Origin: an uncultured Sutterella sp.
GTDB lineage: Bacteria; Pseudomonadota; Gammaproteobacteria; Burkholderiales; Burkholderiaceae_F
Direction of reading: 5' to 3'
NCBI GenBank assembly: GCA_900542805.1
Contig: UQOW01000011.1
Span: 1-56,665, forward strand
DNA: 56,665 bases
Every line of letters begins with the position of its first letter. The stretch's first letter is position 1. Below, piece by piece: positions 17,657-27,121 of this stretch. Both the position numbers and the translations under genes were made by a program. The notes below the pieces were generated by a model. It worked only from the letters and a program-made list of their open reading frames with translations. It was not told the origin of the DNA and searched no databases.

Positions 17657-18363
17657 GGTGCGGCCGGCTCGTTAAAAATGAATTGGTACCCGATGCCGCG
17701 AATGTTTTCAATGCAAAAGCAATCGGGTGCTGCGGCGGCGAGTTTTTTACGCAGAGCACTGACGTGTACGTCAACGGTGCGATCGAAACGCCCCATGGCA
17801 CGCCGCAAAACCGTCGCATAGATGTCGCTTTTGGCAACGGGTTTTCCGACGTTTTCGGCAAGCATCTGCAAAAGTGCCATCTCGGTTCCCGTAAGCGTCA
17901 ACTCTTTCCCTTGCACGGTCGTTTTACGGTGCACGGTATCGATTGTGAGCGGCCCGACCGCCACAAGCGAGGTCGTTTCTTTTTTCGGGCTCATGGCGCG
18001 ACGCAAAATCGCACGCATGCGCGCCACGAGTTCGCGCGGCGGACAGGGCTTGGCCACATAGTCGTCGGCCCCGAGTTCCAATCCCACGATGCGGTCAATC
18101 GAATCGCCTTTTCCCGTGAGCATTAAAACGGGGGTGTCGTATTTTTCGCGAATGCGGGCGAGGACTTCGGTTCCCGTCATGCCCGGCATCATCACGTCGA
18201 GAATCACCAAATCAAAGCGCGATTGGGCAAGTTTAGCGAGCGCCAGAGCTCCGTCGCCGGCAGCCTCAGTGATAAATCCTTCCAAAGACAGATAGTCCAC
18301 TAAAAGCGTCACCAGCGCCTTGTCATCGTCAACGATGAGAATCCGAGGGTTTTGCGTACTCAT
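17653..18363 (-). CDS. OmpR/CpxR-family response regulator
   Basis: The 236-residue regulator starts at ATG 18363; a TTG 39 bp upstream is in frame but less likely. The receiver domain has the acidic pocket in RILIVDDDKAL, the phosphoacceptor Asp in LVILDVMMPGMTG and the conserved Lys in DDYVAKPCPPREL. A winged-helix DNA-binding domain spans about 135-232 (ELTLTGTEMALLQML, RFDRTVDVHVSALRKKL). It is co-translated with the kinase gene. A candidate binding region with TTTACGC direct repeats lies in the divergent spacer. Confidence 0.93.
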   Translation of the reverse strand: MSTQNPRILIVDDDKALVTLLVDYLSLEGFITEAAGDGALALAKLAQSRFDLVILDVMMPGMTGTEVLARIREKYDTPVLMLTGKGDSIDRIVGLELGADDYVAKPCPPRELVARMRAILRRAMSPKKETTSLVAVGPLTIDTVHRKTTVQGKELTLTGTEMALLQMLAENVGKPVAKSDIYATVLRRAMGRFDRTVDVHVSALRKKLAAAAPDCFCIENIRGIGYQFIFNEPAAP

Positions 18364-18466
18364 GTCAAGATTTTTGAAAAAGTCGAAATTTTTGCTACCC
18401 AATCATGGCACGAAACAGGAGCCCTGTCATAAGGGCAAAACTCAAAAGTGCAACTCTTTGCATTTC

Positions 18467-18496
18467 TTTACGCGTAACGCAGGGTCGGATTTACGC
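18467..18496. promoter_or_regulatory. Candidate response-regulator operator (TTTACGC direct repeats)
   Basis: TTTACGC occurs at 18467-18473 and again at 18490-18496, 23 bp apart. The first copy is inside a perfect 10-bp palindrome TTACGCGTAA (18468-18477). OmpR-family regulators bind direct repeats about one or two helical turns apart. The site lies between the regulator gene and the divergent efflux operon, 59 bp before the outer-membrane gene. Confidence 0.4.
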
Positions 18497-18554
18497 AAAT
18501 CTCGATACCATGTTCGACAAAGATTCGAGTAACTTTCGGCGAGTACGTTCACAC

Positions 18555-19964
18555 ATGACGCGCAAAATGTTTTTTTCCAATATCACACTGGCAGTGGGAC
18601 TTGTCGCCCTTTTAGCCGGGTGCGCTTCCTCCTCTTTTTTTTCCGAGCAGAATAAAGTCCTTGCCGGTACGCACTGGAACGCACCGGTTCCGGTCAGTTC
18701 CGGTCCCGCTCTTAAGGATGCGCGTGCATGGTGGCAGGCATGGAACGATCCGATGCTTTTCGGACTGATTCAAAAGGCCCTTGACGCCAATACCGATGTG
18801 CAAACGGCCTTAGCGGACATGAAGGCTGCGGCAGCGCTTTCGGATGCGGCAACAGCCGAACTTTTCCCGACGGCCTCCCTTTCGGGCGATGCGTCGCGGC
18901 AGCACCGCTCGGGCTCGACGACGGAAAGTTACGCAGCTCAAGCAGGAGCGTCGTGGTCTTTTTCGCTTGTCGGCGGAAACATTGCCGCTCGTCGTGCTGC
19001 CGCGCGCGAGGCGATGGCAAGTGCCTTTTCGGTTGAAGATGTCAAGATTGCCGTTGCGTCCGAAGTGGCTCAAAACTACATTAATTGGCGCCTTGCCGGC
19101 ATGAAAACGGCATCGGCTCGTGCGACGTTAAGAAATTACGAACAGATTCTTGAAATCGCCTCTTGGCGCCTGAAAGCCGGCCTGGCCACGCAAACGGAAG
19201 TCGACCAAGCGCACGCCGAGCGCAACTCGGCGGCCGCCAGGATTCCGTCCTATGAGGCCTCGCAAACCAAATACAAAAATGCGCTGGCTCGCCTTTGTGT
19301 GATGAATGCATCGGACATTGCCGACTCGCAAGGTGAAAAGATTCCGACTTTACCGGCCTCGCTCGTTGTCTCGATTCCGGCGCAGACTTTGCAGCAGCGA
19401 CCGGATATGCGAGCGGCCGAGTATGCCGTGCTTGCCGCGTCCGATCGTTTGTATGAGGCTCGTTCCCAATGGTTCCCGACCCTAAAAATTACGGGAAACC
19501 TCGGCACTCAGGCTGCCGCAATCGGCGCTTTGGGGGCGAGCGGAACCGGCATTGCGGCCTTGGTCGGGGCGCTTTCCATGCCGCTTTGGAATTGGAACGA
19601 ACAAGTCCTCGCAGGAAAGCAAAAAGAAACGGCCTTGGAAAAGGCGCAGATTTCTTACACAGCAACGCTTGTGAAGGCTTTGGAAGAAACGGAAAACGCC
19701 TTAACCGGCATTCATGCTGCACAAAAGCGCCAAGAGGATTTGTCGCAGGCCCTTTTATCGGCCGAGAGCGCCGCCGCGCTGGCGCTCGCTCAGTACAAGG
19801 CAGGCCTTGAGGACTATCAGACCGTTCTTAGTACCGAACGCTCGGTGATTTCATCGCGCGAGACGATTGAAGAAAACAAGGCAGATCTTGCCACGCAATA
19901 CGTCAAACTCTTTACAGCATTGGGCGGCGGGTATCAGGTCCCTCAAAGCGATAGCAATTTATAA
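18555..19964 (+). CDS. Outer-membrane efflux lipoprotein (TolC/OprM/NodT family)
   Basis: This 469-residue protein forms the outer-membrane duct of a tripartite pump. A lipoprotein signal ends LVALLAGC at about 18-25, which decides ATG 18555 over an in-frame start 150 bp upstream. Two OEP repeats follow, each with long helices rich in Ala and Gln (for example SRATLRNYEQILEIASWRLKAG-type and QRPDMRAAEYAVLAASDRLYEARSQWFPTL-type segments). It leads the operon, 15 bp before the adaptor gene. Classical OprM features, including the RPD motif, are present. Confidence 0.93.
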   Translation: MTRKMFFSNITLAVGLVALLAGCASSSFFSEQNKVLAGTHWNAPVPVSSGPALKDARAWWQAWNDPMLFGLIQKALDANTDVQTALADMKAAAALSDAATAELFPTASLSGDASRQHRSGSTTESYAAQAGASWSFSLVGGNIAARRAAAREAMASAFSVEDVKIAVASEVAQNYINWRLAGMKTASARATLRNYEQILEIASWRLKAGLATQTEVDQAHAERNSAAARIPSYEASQTKYKNALARLCVMNASDIADSQGEKIPTLPASLVVSIPAQTLQQRPDMRAAEYAVLAASDRLYEARSQWFPTLKITGNLGTQAAAIGALGASGTGIAALVGALSMPLWNWNEQVLAGKQKETALEKAQISYTATLVKALEETENALTGIHAAQKRQEDLSQALLSAESAAALALAQYKAGLEDYQTVLSTERSVISSRETIEENKADLATQYVKLFTALGGGYQVPQSDSNL

Positions 19965-19979
19965 AGTAGGAAGGTTCCC

Positions 19980-21248
19980 ATGAGCGATTTATCTCAAACG
20001 AAAGAAAAACTTTTCGGCAAGGCCAAAACTATGCCCGTGTGGAAACGCGCAGCGTGTGCGGCAGGTGTTGCTGTCGTGTGCCTTGCGCTCTGGTGGACCT
20101 TTTCCGGCGCGCCTGAAAAGGTCTCCTACATGACAAAACCGGTACAAACGGGGGACCTCATTGTCACGGTTTCGGCAGACGGGACACTCAAACCCGTACG
20201 GACCGTCTCCGTGGGCTCGGAGCTCTCGGGCATCGTCTCGCGAGTGAACGTGGACGTTAACTCCGTTGTGAAGGTCGGCGATGTACTCATTGAACTCGAC
20301 TGCGCAAAACTCGAAAGCGCTGTCAATCAAGCTAGAGCGACTCTTACGAGTGCTGAAGCAAAACTCCTGGAAGCCCAAGCCGTTTACGCGGAAGCCAAGG
20401 CTAAGCTCGCGCGCTACGAGGAATTAAATCGCACCTCGGCGGGAAAGATGCCTTCACGTGCTCAACTCGATGAGCAGCGTGCGACAGTTAAGAAAGCCCG
20501 TGCCGGGATTGCCGTCGCTCAGGCCAGTATCGATGACGCAAAAGCTACACTGCAGACAAATGAGACCAATCTTTCGAAAGCTTTTATTCGCTCCCCGGTA
20601 GACGGCGTTGTTCTCACACGGTCCGTGGAGCCCGGCTATGCCGTTGCAGCGAGTTTGCAGGCTGTCGAACTCTTGACGGTTGCCACGGACTTACACGAAT
20701 TGGAACTGCAGGTCGATGTCGACGAGGCCGATGTCGGAGAGGTGAGGCCCGGACTGAAAACAACCTTTACGGTTTCGGCTTACCCGGACCGTCCTTTCCC
20801 GGCAACGCTCACGAAGGTGGCCTACGGGGCCTCGTCCGGTACCGACAAGGTCGTGACGTACACAACGTACCTTGCTGTGAAAAACCCGGAACTTAAACTG
20901 CGCTCAGGCATGACGGCTACGGCAATCATCGAGACGGCTCGCAAAAACGACGTGCTTTTAGTTCCCAATACGGCACTCAGATTTCGGCCTGAAGTGAAGA
21001 CGCAAAGCGACTCGGCGACACGTTTGATGATGCCCGGTCCCCGACACGCGGGTCAAAAGACCGTCAAAGAAACGACGCGTGCTGTTTCCGGGCAAAGTCG
21101 CACGGTCTATGTTCTCAATCAAAAGGGTGACGCCGTTAAGCGCGATGTGAAAACCGGCATGACCGACGGAACCATGACGGAAATCCTCTCGGGCGATTTA
21201 AAAGCCGGGGACAAGGTCATCATCAGTCAGTTAAAAAAGAATAACTAA
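19980..21248 (+). CDS. macA: MacA-like periplasmic adaptor subunit
   Basis: This 422-residue membrane-fusion protein links the inner-membrane ABC pump to the outer-membrane duct. One anchor helix lies at about 22-41. Lipoyl-like halves (SVGSELSGIVSRVNVDVNS and RSPVDGVVLTRSVEPG) flank a coiled-coil hairpin at about 105-195. A beta-barrel and a membrane-proximal domain follow. It sits 15 bp after the outer-membrane gene and 25 bp before the ATPase gene. The family and context match MacA; the drug or lipid exported cannot be told. Confidence 0.9.
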   Translation: MSDLSQTKEKLFGKAKTMPVWKRAACAAGVAVVCLALWWTFSGAPEKVSYMTKPVQTGDLIVTVSADGTLKPVRTVSVGSELSGIVSRVNVDVNSVVKVGDVLIELDCAKLESAVNQARATLTSAEAKLLEAQAVYAEAKAKLARYEELNRTSAGKMPSRAQLDEQRATVKKARAGIAVAQASIDDAKATLQTNETNLSKAFIRSPVDGVVLTRSVEPGYAVAASLQAVELLTVATDLHELELQVDVDEADVGEVRPGLKTTFTVSAYPDRPFPATLTKVAYGASSGTDKVVTYTTYLAVKNPELKLRSGMTATAIIETARKNDVLLVPNTALRFRPEVKTQSDSATRLMMPGPRHAGQKTVKETTRAVSGQSRTVYVLNQKGDAVKRDVKTGMTDGTMTEILSGDLKAGDKVIISQLKKNN

Positions 21249-21273
21249 TTGAAATCGATAAGGAATCCATCCG

Positions 21274-21978
21274 ATGACGCCTTTAATTGAATTAAGCGAT
21301 ATTCATAAGCGCTACGGACAGGGACCGGCCGCTTTCGAAGCCCTAAAAGGTATCGACTTGACGATTGCGCGCGGAGAGTTCGTTGCCATTATGGGTCCCT
21401 CGGGCTCGGGTAAATCGACGACGATGAATATCATCGGGGCCTTAGATCGCCCTACGAGCGGAGAGTACCTTTTCGACGGCGTGCATGTCGAGTCTTTAAA
21501 CCGCGATGAGCGGGCGCTTTTGCGGCGGCTTTACATGGGTTTTGTGTTTCAGGGCTTTAATCTGCTTGCTCGAACGACGGCGCTTGAAAACGTGGAGTTG
21601 CCGCTCCTTTATCGTGGGTCACCGGCTAAAGAGCGACACGAGGCGGCACGTGCGGCTTTAGATCGCGTGGGGCTGCTGCGTTGGGAGCGCCATACGCCGG
21701 CTGAACTTTCGGGCGGTCAGCAGCAACGCGTAGCCATTGCACGGGCCATCGTGACGCACCCGCTTTTGCTTCTTGCCGATGAGCCGACGGGAAGCCTTGA
21801 TAGTAAGCGAAGCATCGAAATCATGGAACTATTGACGGATCTAAACAAAACCGAAGGTATTACGGTCGTGCTCGTGACACATGAACCCGATATGGCCTCT
21901 TACGCTTCTCGGTGCATTCGTTGTGTGGACGGACGCATTGCAAGCGATACGCGTACGGGAGGACGGGATGCTCGCTAA
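21274..21978 (+). CDS. MacB-type ABC ATPase (separate polypeptide)
   Basis: This 234-residue ATPase belongs to the LolD/MacB group. Walker A GPSGSGKSTT, Q-loop FVFQGFNLLARTTALENVELPL, signature LSGGQQQR, Walker B LLLLADEPTGSLDSK and switch His VLVTHEPDMA are intact. FNLLxRxxALENVELP is diagnostic for MacB-type transporters. In E. coli MacB this domain is fused to the membrane part; here it is a separate gene overlapping the permease gene by 11 bp. Confidence 0.92.
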   Translation: MTPLIELSDIHKRYGQGPAAFEALKGIDLTIARGEFVAIMGPSGSGKSTTMNIIGALDRPTSGEYLFDGVHVESLNRDERALLRRLYMGFVFQGFNLLARTTALENVELPLLYRGSPAKERHEAARAALDRVGLLRWERHTPAELSGGQQQRVAIARAIVTHPLLLLADEPTGSLDSKRSIEIMELLTDLNKTEGITVVLVTHEPDMASYASRCIRCVDGRIASDTRTGGRDAR

Positions 21979-23176
21979 CGCGTTTTTGCTGGCGTGTCGC
22001 CAGATTTGGCGCAACCCGATGCGCTCGCTTTTAACCGTTCTCGGGATTGTGATCGGTGTTGCCGCCGTCATTACGATGGTCACGGTCGGAAACGGCACGA
22101 CAACGTCGGTGCGCGAACAAATTGAAAGCCTCGGCGGCAATCAGTTGGTGTTGCGTCCGGGGCAACGCCTGGGACCGGGCGGGTCGGCAGGAGCTCCTTC
22201 CTTTAAGCTTGCCGATATCAAGGCGATTGAAAATCAGGTCGGCGGCGTTGTCTCCGTTGCGCCTCGCGTCACGCGCACGACGATTGTGGTCGGAGAAGGG
22301 AAAAACTGGTCGACATCGGTGACCGGAACGACAAACGAGTACTTTACGGCCGACAATCGCACCCTCGCAGAAGGACGCTTCTTTGAGGAGGCGGAGGAAA
22401 AGGCCGGGTCGGCCGTCTGCGTCATCGGTCAGACCATACGCCGGGAGCTTTTCGGAGAAGATACCCCGGTTATCGGCAAGATGCTTCGCGTCAAGAGTTT
22501 TTCCTGTCGCATTGTGGGGCTTTTAACGGAAAAGGGATCGGCCGCAATGGGGGGCGACCAAGACGATATCGTTGTGATTCCCTTTAATACGGCCGCAAGG
22601 CGCTTAATCGGCAGTAACCGCGTGAGCATGCTCTCGGTAGCCGTGGACCCGGCAAGTGACCGCGAAATGCTCAAAAGTTCCTTAAAGGAACTCATGCGGG
22701 AGCGTCGTTCTCTTTCGAGCACCGATGCGGATAATTTTCAGATTATGGATACGGCGGAAATTGCCGATACGGTGGCCTCAACGACCAAGATCTTAACAAC
22801 GCTACTGGGGGCCGTTGCTGCCGTCAGTCTCCTTGTGGGCGGCATCGGTATTATGAATATCATGCTTGTCTCGGTCACGGAGAGAACCAGAGAAATCGGC
22901 GTACGACTGGCAATCGGCGCAACCGAGCGCGAAGTTTTGCTGCAGTTTTTGATTGAAGCCATCGTGCTCGGGTGCTTGGGAGGCCTACTCGGCATTGTTA
23001 TTGCTTTTGCCGCATCTTGGGTTTTGGCTTCGCTCATGCAGGTGCCCTTTGCGTTTTATCCGGGGATTAATTTGCTGGCCTTCGGGTTTGCCGCGTTAAC
23101 CGGCATTGTTTTCGGATATTTCCCGGCCAGGCGCGCTGCGCGACTTGACCCCATTGAGGCGGTCCGGCACGAATGA
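21968..23176 (+). CDS. MacB-type permease (FtsX domain, separate polypeptide)
   Basis: The 402-residue permease starts at ATG 21968, preceded by GGAGG inside the ATPase gene; an upstream in-frame ATG lies within the ATPase coding region and was rejected. It has the MacB layout: one N-terminal helix (LLTVLGIVIGVAAVITMV), a large periplasmic domain (about 45-275), then three C-terminal helices of the FtsX fold. ERTREIGVRLAIGATEREV is the conserved cytoplasmic coupling loop. It completes a tripartite mechanotransmission pump with the upstream genes. Confidence 0.93.
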   Translation: MLANAFLLACRQIWRNPMRSLLTVLGIVIGVAAVITMVTVGNGTTTSVREQIESLGGNQLVLRPGQRLGPGGSAGAPSFKLADIKAIENQVGGVVSVAPRVTRTTIVVGEGKNWSTSVTGTTNEYFTADNRTLAEGRFFEEAEEKAGSAVCVIGQTIRRELFGEDTPVIGKMLRVKSFSCRIVGLLTEKGSAAMGGDQDDIVVIPFNTAARRLIGSNRVSMLSVAVDPASDREMLKSSLKELMRERRSLSSTDADNFQIMDTAEIADTVASTTKILTTLLGAVAAVSLLVGGIGIMNIMLVSVTERTREIGVRLAIGATEREVLLQFLIEAIVLGCLGGLLGIVIAFAASWVLASLMQVPFAFYPGINLLAFGFAALTGIVFGYFPARRAARLDPIEAVRHE

Positions 23177-23296
23177 CGGTGACAGATTCGTTCAAGGTCG
23201 TAACCGGTTAACGAAAGAGCGGCTAAAAAATGTCATGTATACGGAAGGCGTCGTGCATGCGACGGTTTTCCCCGATTTGCCTCATAATCGGATAAG

Positions 23297-23333
23297 AAAA
23301 AAGGGATGTCGCCGTGCGCGATATCCCTTTTTA
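23297..23333. terminator. Bidirectional terminator between efflux operon and ssb
   Basis: AAAAAGGGATGTCGC pairs with GCGATATCCCTTTTT around CGTGC, a 15-pair stem with one G-T pair. A-run and T-run flanks let it end both the plus-strand efflux message and the minus-strand ssb message. Confidence 0.88.
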
Positions 23334-23353
23334 TAGGCTAAAGACCGAAAGCT

Positions 23354-23836
23354 TTAGAACGGAACATCATCCTCTTCAAGCGTATCAACCGTCGGCTGCG
23401 TTGCCGGCTGGGGCTGAGGGGCGGGGCGCGAAGCAGGTTGCGTCTGGCGGAATTCGCGTCTCGGAGATTCAAAAGAATCGGATGAGGTTCCCGACGACTG
23501 CCCCCGAGAGCCTAAAAGCTGCAAGGTTTCGCAGATAATTTCGGTCTGATACCGCTCGATGCCTTCCTTGTCCGTGTATTTACGGGTGCGAAGGCGCCCT
23601 TCGATGTAGGCAGGACTTCCCTTTTTCAAATACTGCTGGGCGATTTCCGCCTGGCGACCGAAAAAGACAACGCGATGCCATTCGGTCTCCTCCTGGGGTT
23701 GCCCTTGACTGTCCTTGTAGCGACGGCTTGTGGCAACGATAATGTGGCAGATAGCGGTATTGCCGTCTGCGGTATAACGGGTTTCAGGGTCTCGGCCTAA
23801 ATTGCCGATTAAAATCACTTTATTCACGGAAGCCAT
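23354..23836 (-). CDS. ssb: Single-stranded DNA-binding protein
   Basis: SSB coats single-stranded DNA in replication, repair and recombination. The protein is 160 residues from ATG 23836; an in-frame start 27 bp upstream lacks family support. The OB fold begins MASVNKVILIGNLGRDPE and contains ETEWHRVVFFGRQAEIAQQY-like motifs. A flexible Gln/Pro/Ser-rich linker (about 110-150) leads to the acidic tip EEDDVPF that recruits partner proteins. uvrA lies divergently 470 bp away. Confidence 0.96.
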   Translation of the reverse strand: MASVNKVILIGNLGRDPETRYTADGNTAICHIIVATSRRYKDSQGQPQEETEWHRVVFFGRQAEIAQQYLKKGSPAYIEGRLRTRKYTDKEGIERYQTEIICETLQLLGSRGQSSGTSSDSFESPRREFRQTQPASRPAPQPQPATQPTVDTLEEDDVPF

Positions 23837-24306
23837 AACAAATCTCTCGTACCAAAAAACCAAACACGTGTCGACAAAGTTTGCTCATGCGCTTCGAGCA
23901 AGTTTCTCGACTTCACGAGCCGTATTGTATACGGCATTGTTCATTTCTTCGGAGGTTTGCGAAAAAAGAACGTTCGTCTTTTCGGAGGAGAGCGCTTAAG
24001 GCCTCATGGCCGGGGAACTTCGGCAGAGCGTCTGAAAGAGTTGAGCAAGCCGGAAAAAGGTGCCGTCGGAGCTTTTCGGTGCTCGGTTTCAGGGCACTCT
24101 GCTCAAGTACAAAGACATCTAATTTTTAAGACACCCGATCGGTACAACGAAGACGCCGTCTTTTCTCTTGTAGGCAAAGCGTCCGACTGCCGTCTCTTGC
24201 CGCAAACGGCAGGGACCGGGATTCGGAGGAAAAAAGGTGTTCGTTTGCAACGGCGGTGTGCTAAATTGGTTTGTTTCCCCTTCTTTTTGCTTTTTCGAGT
24301 GGCTTG
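23837..24306. other. Divergent ssb-uvrA spacer with palindromes
   Basis: No gene is convincing. I see TTGCTC...GAGCAA at 23881-23901, a perfect GCCGTAT-TGT-ATACGGC at 23919-23935, and CTGCCGT...ACGGCAG at 24187-24212. A classical LexA box (CTGT-N8-ACAG) was looked for and not found, which is of note between two genes often under SOS control. Confidence 0.5.
23919..23935. promoter_or_regulatory. Perfect 7-3-7 palindrome, candidate operator
   Basis: GCCGTAT-TGT-ATACGGC is an exact inverted repeat 83 bp upstream of the ssb start. The arm length and spacing suit a dimeric regulator. No known consensus was recognised. Confidence 0.4.
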
Positions 24307-27096
24307 ATGGAAAAAATTCATGTTATCGGAGCCAGAACGCATAATCTGAAAAACATTACGACGGAGATTCCTCGTGGAAAGCTCGTTGTGATTACCGGCC
24401 CCTCGGGGTCTGGAAAGAGTTCACTTGCCTTTGATACGGTGTATGCCGAAGGACAGCGGCGGTTTTCTGAAAGCCTTTCGGCGTACGCCCGGCTTGTGCT
24501 CGGCACTCAGGCACGAGCCGATGTCGATGCGATCGAGGGGCTGACGCCCACGGTGGCATTGGCACAAAATCGAACCCGAGCCGGCTCCCGTTCGACGGTC
24601 GGAACGCTCTCGGAAATTAATGACTATGCGCGGCTTTTGTTTTCTCGAGCTGGAAAGGCCTACTGCCCCGAGCACCATGTTCCGTTGGTCAAAAGTGCCG
24701 TCCATGACATGGTCAAGGCGGCGCTTCTGTGCGGGGAAGGCACGAAGGTCGCCGTTTTAGCTCCCTTGCCCGAGTCTTTTTTCTCCGACCGAAGTAAGGC
24801 CGTGCGAGAACTCCGTCGCTTAGGATTTGTGCGTCTTTACTTAAACGGAGCCTTTGTCACCGTCGAGGAGTTTTCTTCGCTTCCGGGGGATGCGATTCTG
24901 AAAGACGCCGCTGTTGTGGTCGATCGGTTGCGTGTGTCCGATGCCTCTCGCGTGCGCCTTGCCGAGAGTTTCGAGACCGCTTGCGCGCTCACCGGCGGCC
25001 GAGCGGCTTTTTTGGAGCTTGATACCGGGAAGGCTCACACCTATAGCGAACACTACGGATGCCCGATTTGCGGCTTTACGGTCCCGGATTTAACACCGGC
25101 CTTTTTTTCCTTTAACAATGCCTTAGGAGCCTGCCCGCGCTGTCAGGGAACGGGGATTCTAGAAGATTTTGACGAAGCTCTTTTGGTGCGCGATCCTACA
25201 CTCACGCTCAGGCAGGGGGCGGTCTGCGGGTTTAGTGCGAGCAATACGCAAGCGTTCTCGGAGCTCTTAAAACTAGCAAAGGAAACGGATTTATCTTTGG
25301 ATACGCCCTGGGACAAACTTCCCGACGCATCGCGACACATCGTTCTTTACGGGAAAGAAAGCAAGGGAAAGTGCATTTTCGAAGGCGTCATCGAGCAATT
25401 AAGGCGTCGATGGCACAGAGCTCGCAGTGAGGCCGTAAAGACCGGTATGTCGGTTTTGCGCTCTCGACGGACGTGTCCGGAATGCGGTGGTTCACGATTG
25501 CGGCGTGACATGCAATGCGTTTACATCGGCGAGGATTCGGCTCGTATCAATATTGTGGATTTTTCCGAGATGACTCTGGAAAAACTCAAAAAGCACCTAA
25601 AAACGATGGTCTTTAGCGCTTCGACTCAGGTCGTTGCGGCACCGCTTATCAGAGAAATCGATAAACGCTTAGGGTTTCTCATCGATGCCGGGCTCGGGTA
25701 CCTGACGATTTCGCGCCCGATTGCAACACTTTCAGGCGGCGAGTTGCAACGAATTCGTCTTGCCGGGCAACTCGGATCGGGCCTGTCGGGTGTGACGTAT
25801 GTTTTGGATGAACCCACAGTCGGACTGCATCCGCGTGATACGGCCCGACTTTTAAAAATTCTGCGCGACTTGGTCAATGTCGGCAATTCCGTTCTTGTCG
25901 TCGAGCACGATGCCGATGTGATTGCCGCGGCTGATTGGGTGATTGATATGGGGCCGGGAGCGGGGCGTGCGGGCGGTACGATTGTGGCGCAAGGAACTCC
26001 TGAGCAAATTCTCAAGGATTCTCATTCGTTGACGGGCGCGTATCTGAGCGGCAAAAAACGCATCACTCCGCCCCGGGAAAAACGCTTTTTCAAGGGAAAA
26101 ACGCCGTTTCTCACCATTTACGGCGCAACAGGACGGAATTTAAAAAACGTCACGTGCTCGATTCCCTTGGGGGCTCTTACGGCCGTTACCGGAGTTTCGG
26201 GATCGGGCAAAACGACGCTCATTCTCGAAACACTGGCACAAGCGATGCGTTGCCGCTTGTACGGCGCCAAAGATAAACCGCAACCCTTTGCGGCCATTGA
26301 CGGGGCGGAAGAAATCGATAAAGCGGTGCTTGTCGATCAAAGCGCTTTGGGACGAGCCGGGCGCGCAACCCTTGCGACCTATACGGGTGTGATTGTTCCC
26401 ATTCGTGCGCTTTTTGCCCAAACTCCGATGGCGCGCGAGCGCGGTTACGAGGCAGGACGCTTCTCATTTAACGTTGCCGGAGGACGGTGCGAAGCCTGCT
26501 GCGGAGAAGGAGAAACCAAAATCGAAATGGGTTTTTTGCCGCCCGTTTTCGTCAGATGTCCGGTTTGCCTCGGTAAACGCTTTAACGCCCAAACGCTTGA
26601 CGTGCGCTTTAAGGAAAAAAGCATTGCCGATGTTCTAGATATGACCGTTTCCGAGGCCCTGGAGTTTTTCAGTGCACAACCGGAAATCGAGCGGCGCTTG
26701 CGCTTTATGGTCGATATCGGCTTAGGGTACATGCGACTCGGGGAAAGGGCCGACACGTTTTCCGGCGGGGAGGCCCAGAGGATTCGCCTGGCGGAGGAAC
26801 TCTCGAAAAAATCGACCGGCAAAACACTCTATATCCTGGATGAACCGACGACGGGGCTACATTTTCAGGACGTGATGTACCTACTAAGAGCTTTGGAATC
26901 CTTAACGGAGCAGGGAAACACCGTCGTGGTTATCGAGCACGATTTAAACGTGGTTGCTTCTTGTGATTGGGTGATTGATTTGGGCCCGAACGCCGGAGAA
27001 GAGGGAGGCAAAGTTCTTGCTCAAGGTAGGCCGCACGAGGTTGCATCGAATGCTTTAAGTGTGACAGGGCCTTTCTTGAAGCCTTACCTACGCTAG
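24307..27096 (+). CDS. uvrA: Excinuclease ABC subunit A
   Basis: UvrA is the damage-sensing ATPase of nucleotide excision repair. The protein has 929 residues from ATG 24307. Two ABC modules are present: Walker A TGPSGSGKSSL (N) and TGVSGSGKTTL (C), and signatures LSGGELQRIRLA and FSGGEAQRIRLA. Zinc modules CPICG...CPRCQGTG, CPECGG and CEAC...CPVC are intact. It is monocistronic and ends before a strong bidirectional terminator. uvrB lies 10 kb away at 36746. The ribosome site is weak. Confidence 0.97.
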   Translation: MEKIHVIGARTHNLKNITTEIPRGKLVVITGPSGSGKSSLAFDTVYAEGQRRFSESLSAYARLVLGTQARADVDAIEGLTPTVALAQNRTRAGSRSTVGTLSEINDYARLLFSRAGKAYCPEHHVPLVKSAVHDMVKAALLCGEGTKVAVLAPLPESFFSDRSKAVRELRRLGFVRLYLNGAFVTVEEFSSLPGDAILKDAAVVVDRLRVSDASRVRLAESFETACALTGGRAAFLELDTGKAHTYSEHYGCPICGFTVPDLTPAFFSFNNALGACPRCQGTGILEDFDEALLVRDPTLTLRQGAVCGFSASNTQAFSELLKLAKETDLSLDTPWDKLPDASRHIVLYGKESKGKCIFEGVIEQLRRRWHRARSEAVKTGMSVLRSRRTCPECGGSRLRRDMQCVYIGEDSARINIVDFSEMTLEKLKKHLKTMVFSASTQVVAAPLIREIDKRLGFLIDAGLGYLTISRPIATLSGGELQRIRLAGQLGSGLSGVTYVLDEPTVGLHPRDTARLLKILRDLVNVGNSVLVVEHDADVIAAADWVIDMGPGAGRAGGTIVAQGTPEQILKDSHSLTGAYLSGKKRITPPREKRFFKGKTPFLTIYGATGRNLKNVTCSIPLGALTAVTGVSGSGKTTLILETLAQAMRCRLYGAKDKPQPFAAIDGAEEIDKAVLVDQSALGRAGRATLATYTGVIVPIRALFAQTPMARERGYEAGRFSFNVAGGRCEACCGEGETKIEMGFLPPVFVRCPVCLGKRFNAQTLDVRFKEKSIADVLDMTVSEALEFFSAQPEIERRLRFMVDIGLGYMRLGERADTFSGGEAQRIRLAEELSKKSTGKTLYILDEPTTGLHFQDVMYLLRALESLTEQGNTVVVIEHDLNVVASCDWVIDLGPNAGEEGGKVLAQGRPHEVASNALSVTGPFLKPYLR

Positions 27097-27121
27097 GTGA
27101 GGGTGAGCGTTACACCCGCAT

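Noticed and set aside
21881..21967. N-terminal extension of the MacB permease
   Set aside because: Lies in another frame of the ATPase gene; the ATG at 21968 has GGAGG and gives the family start.
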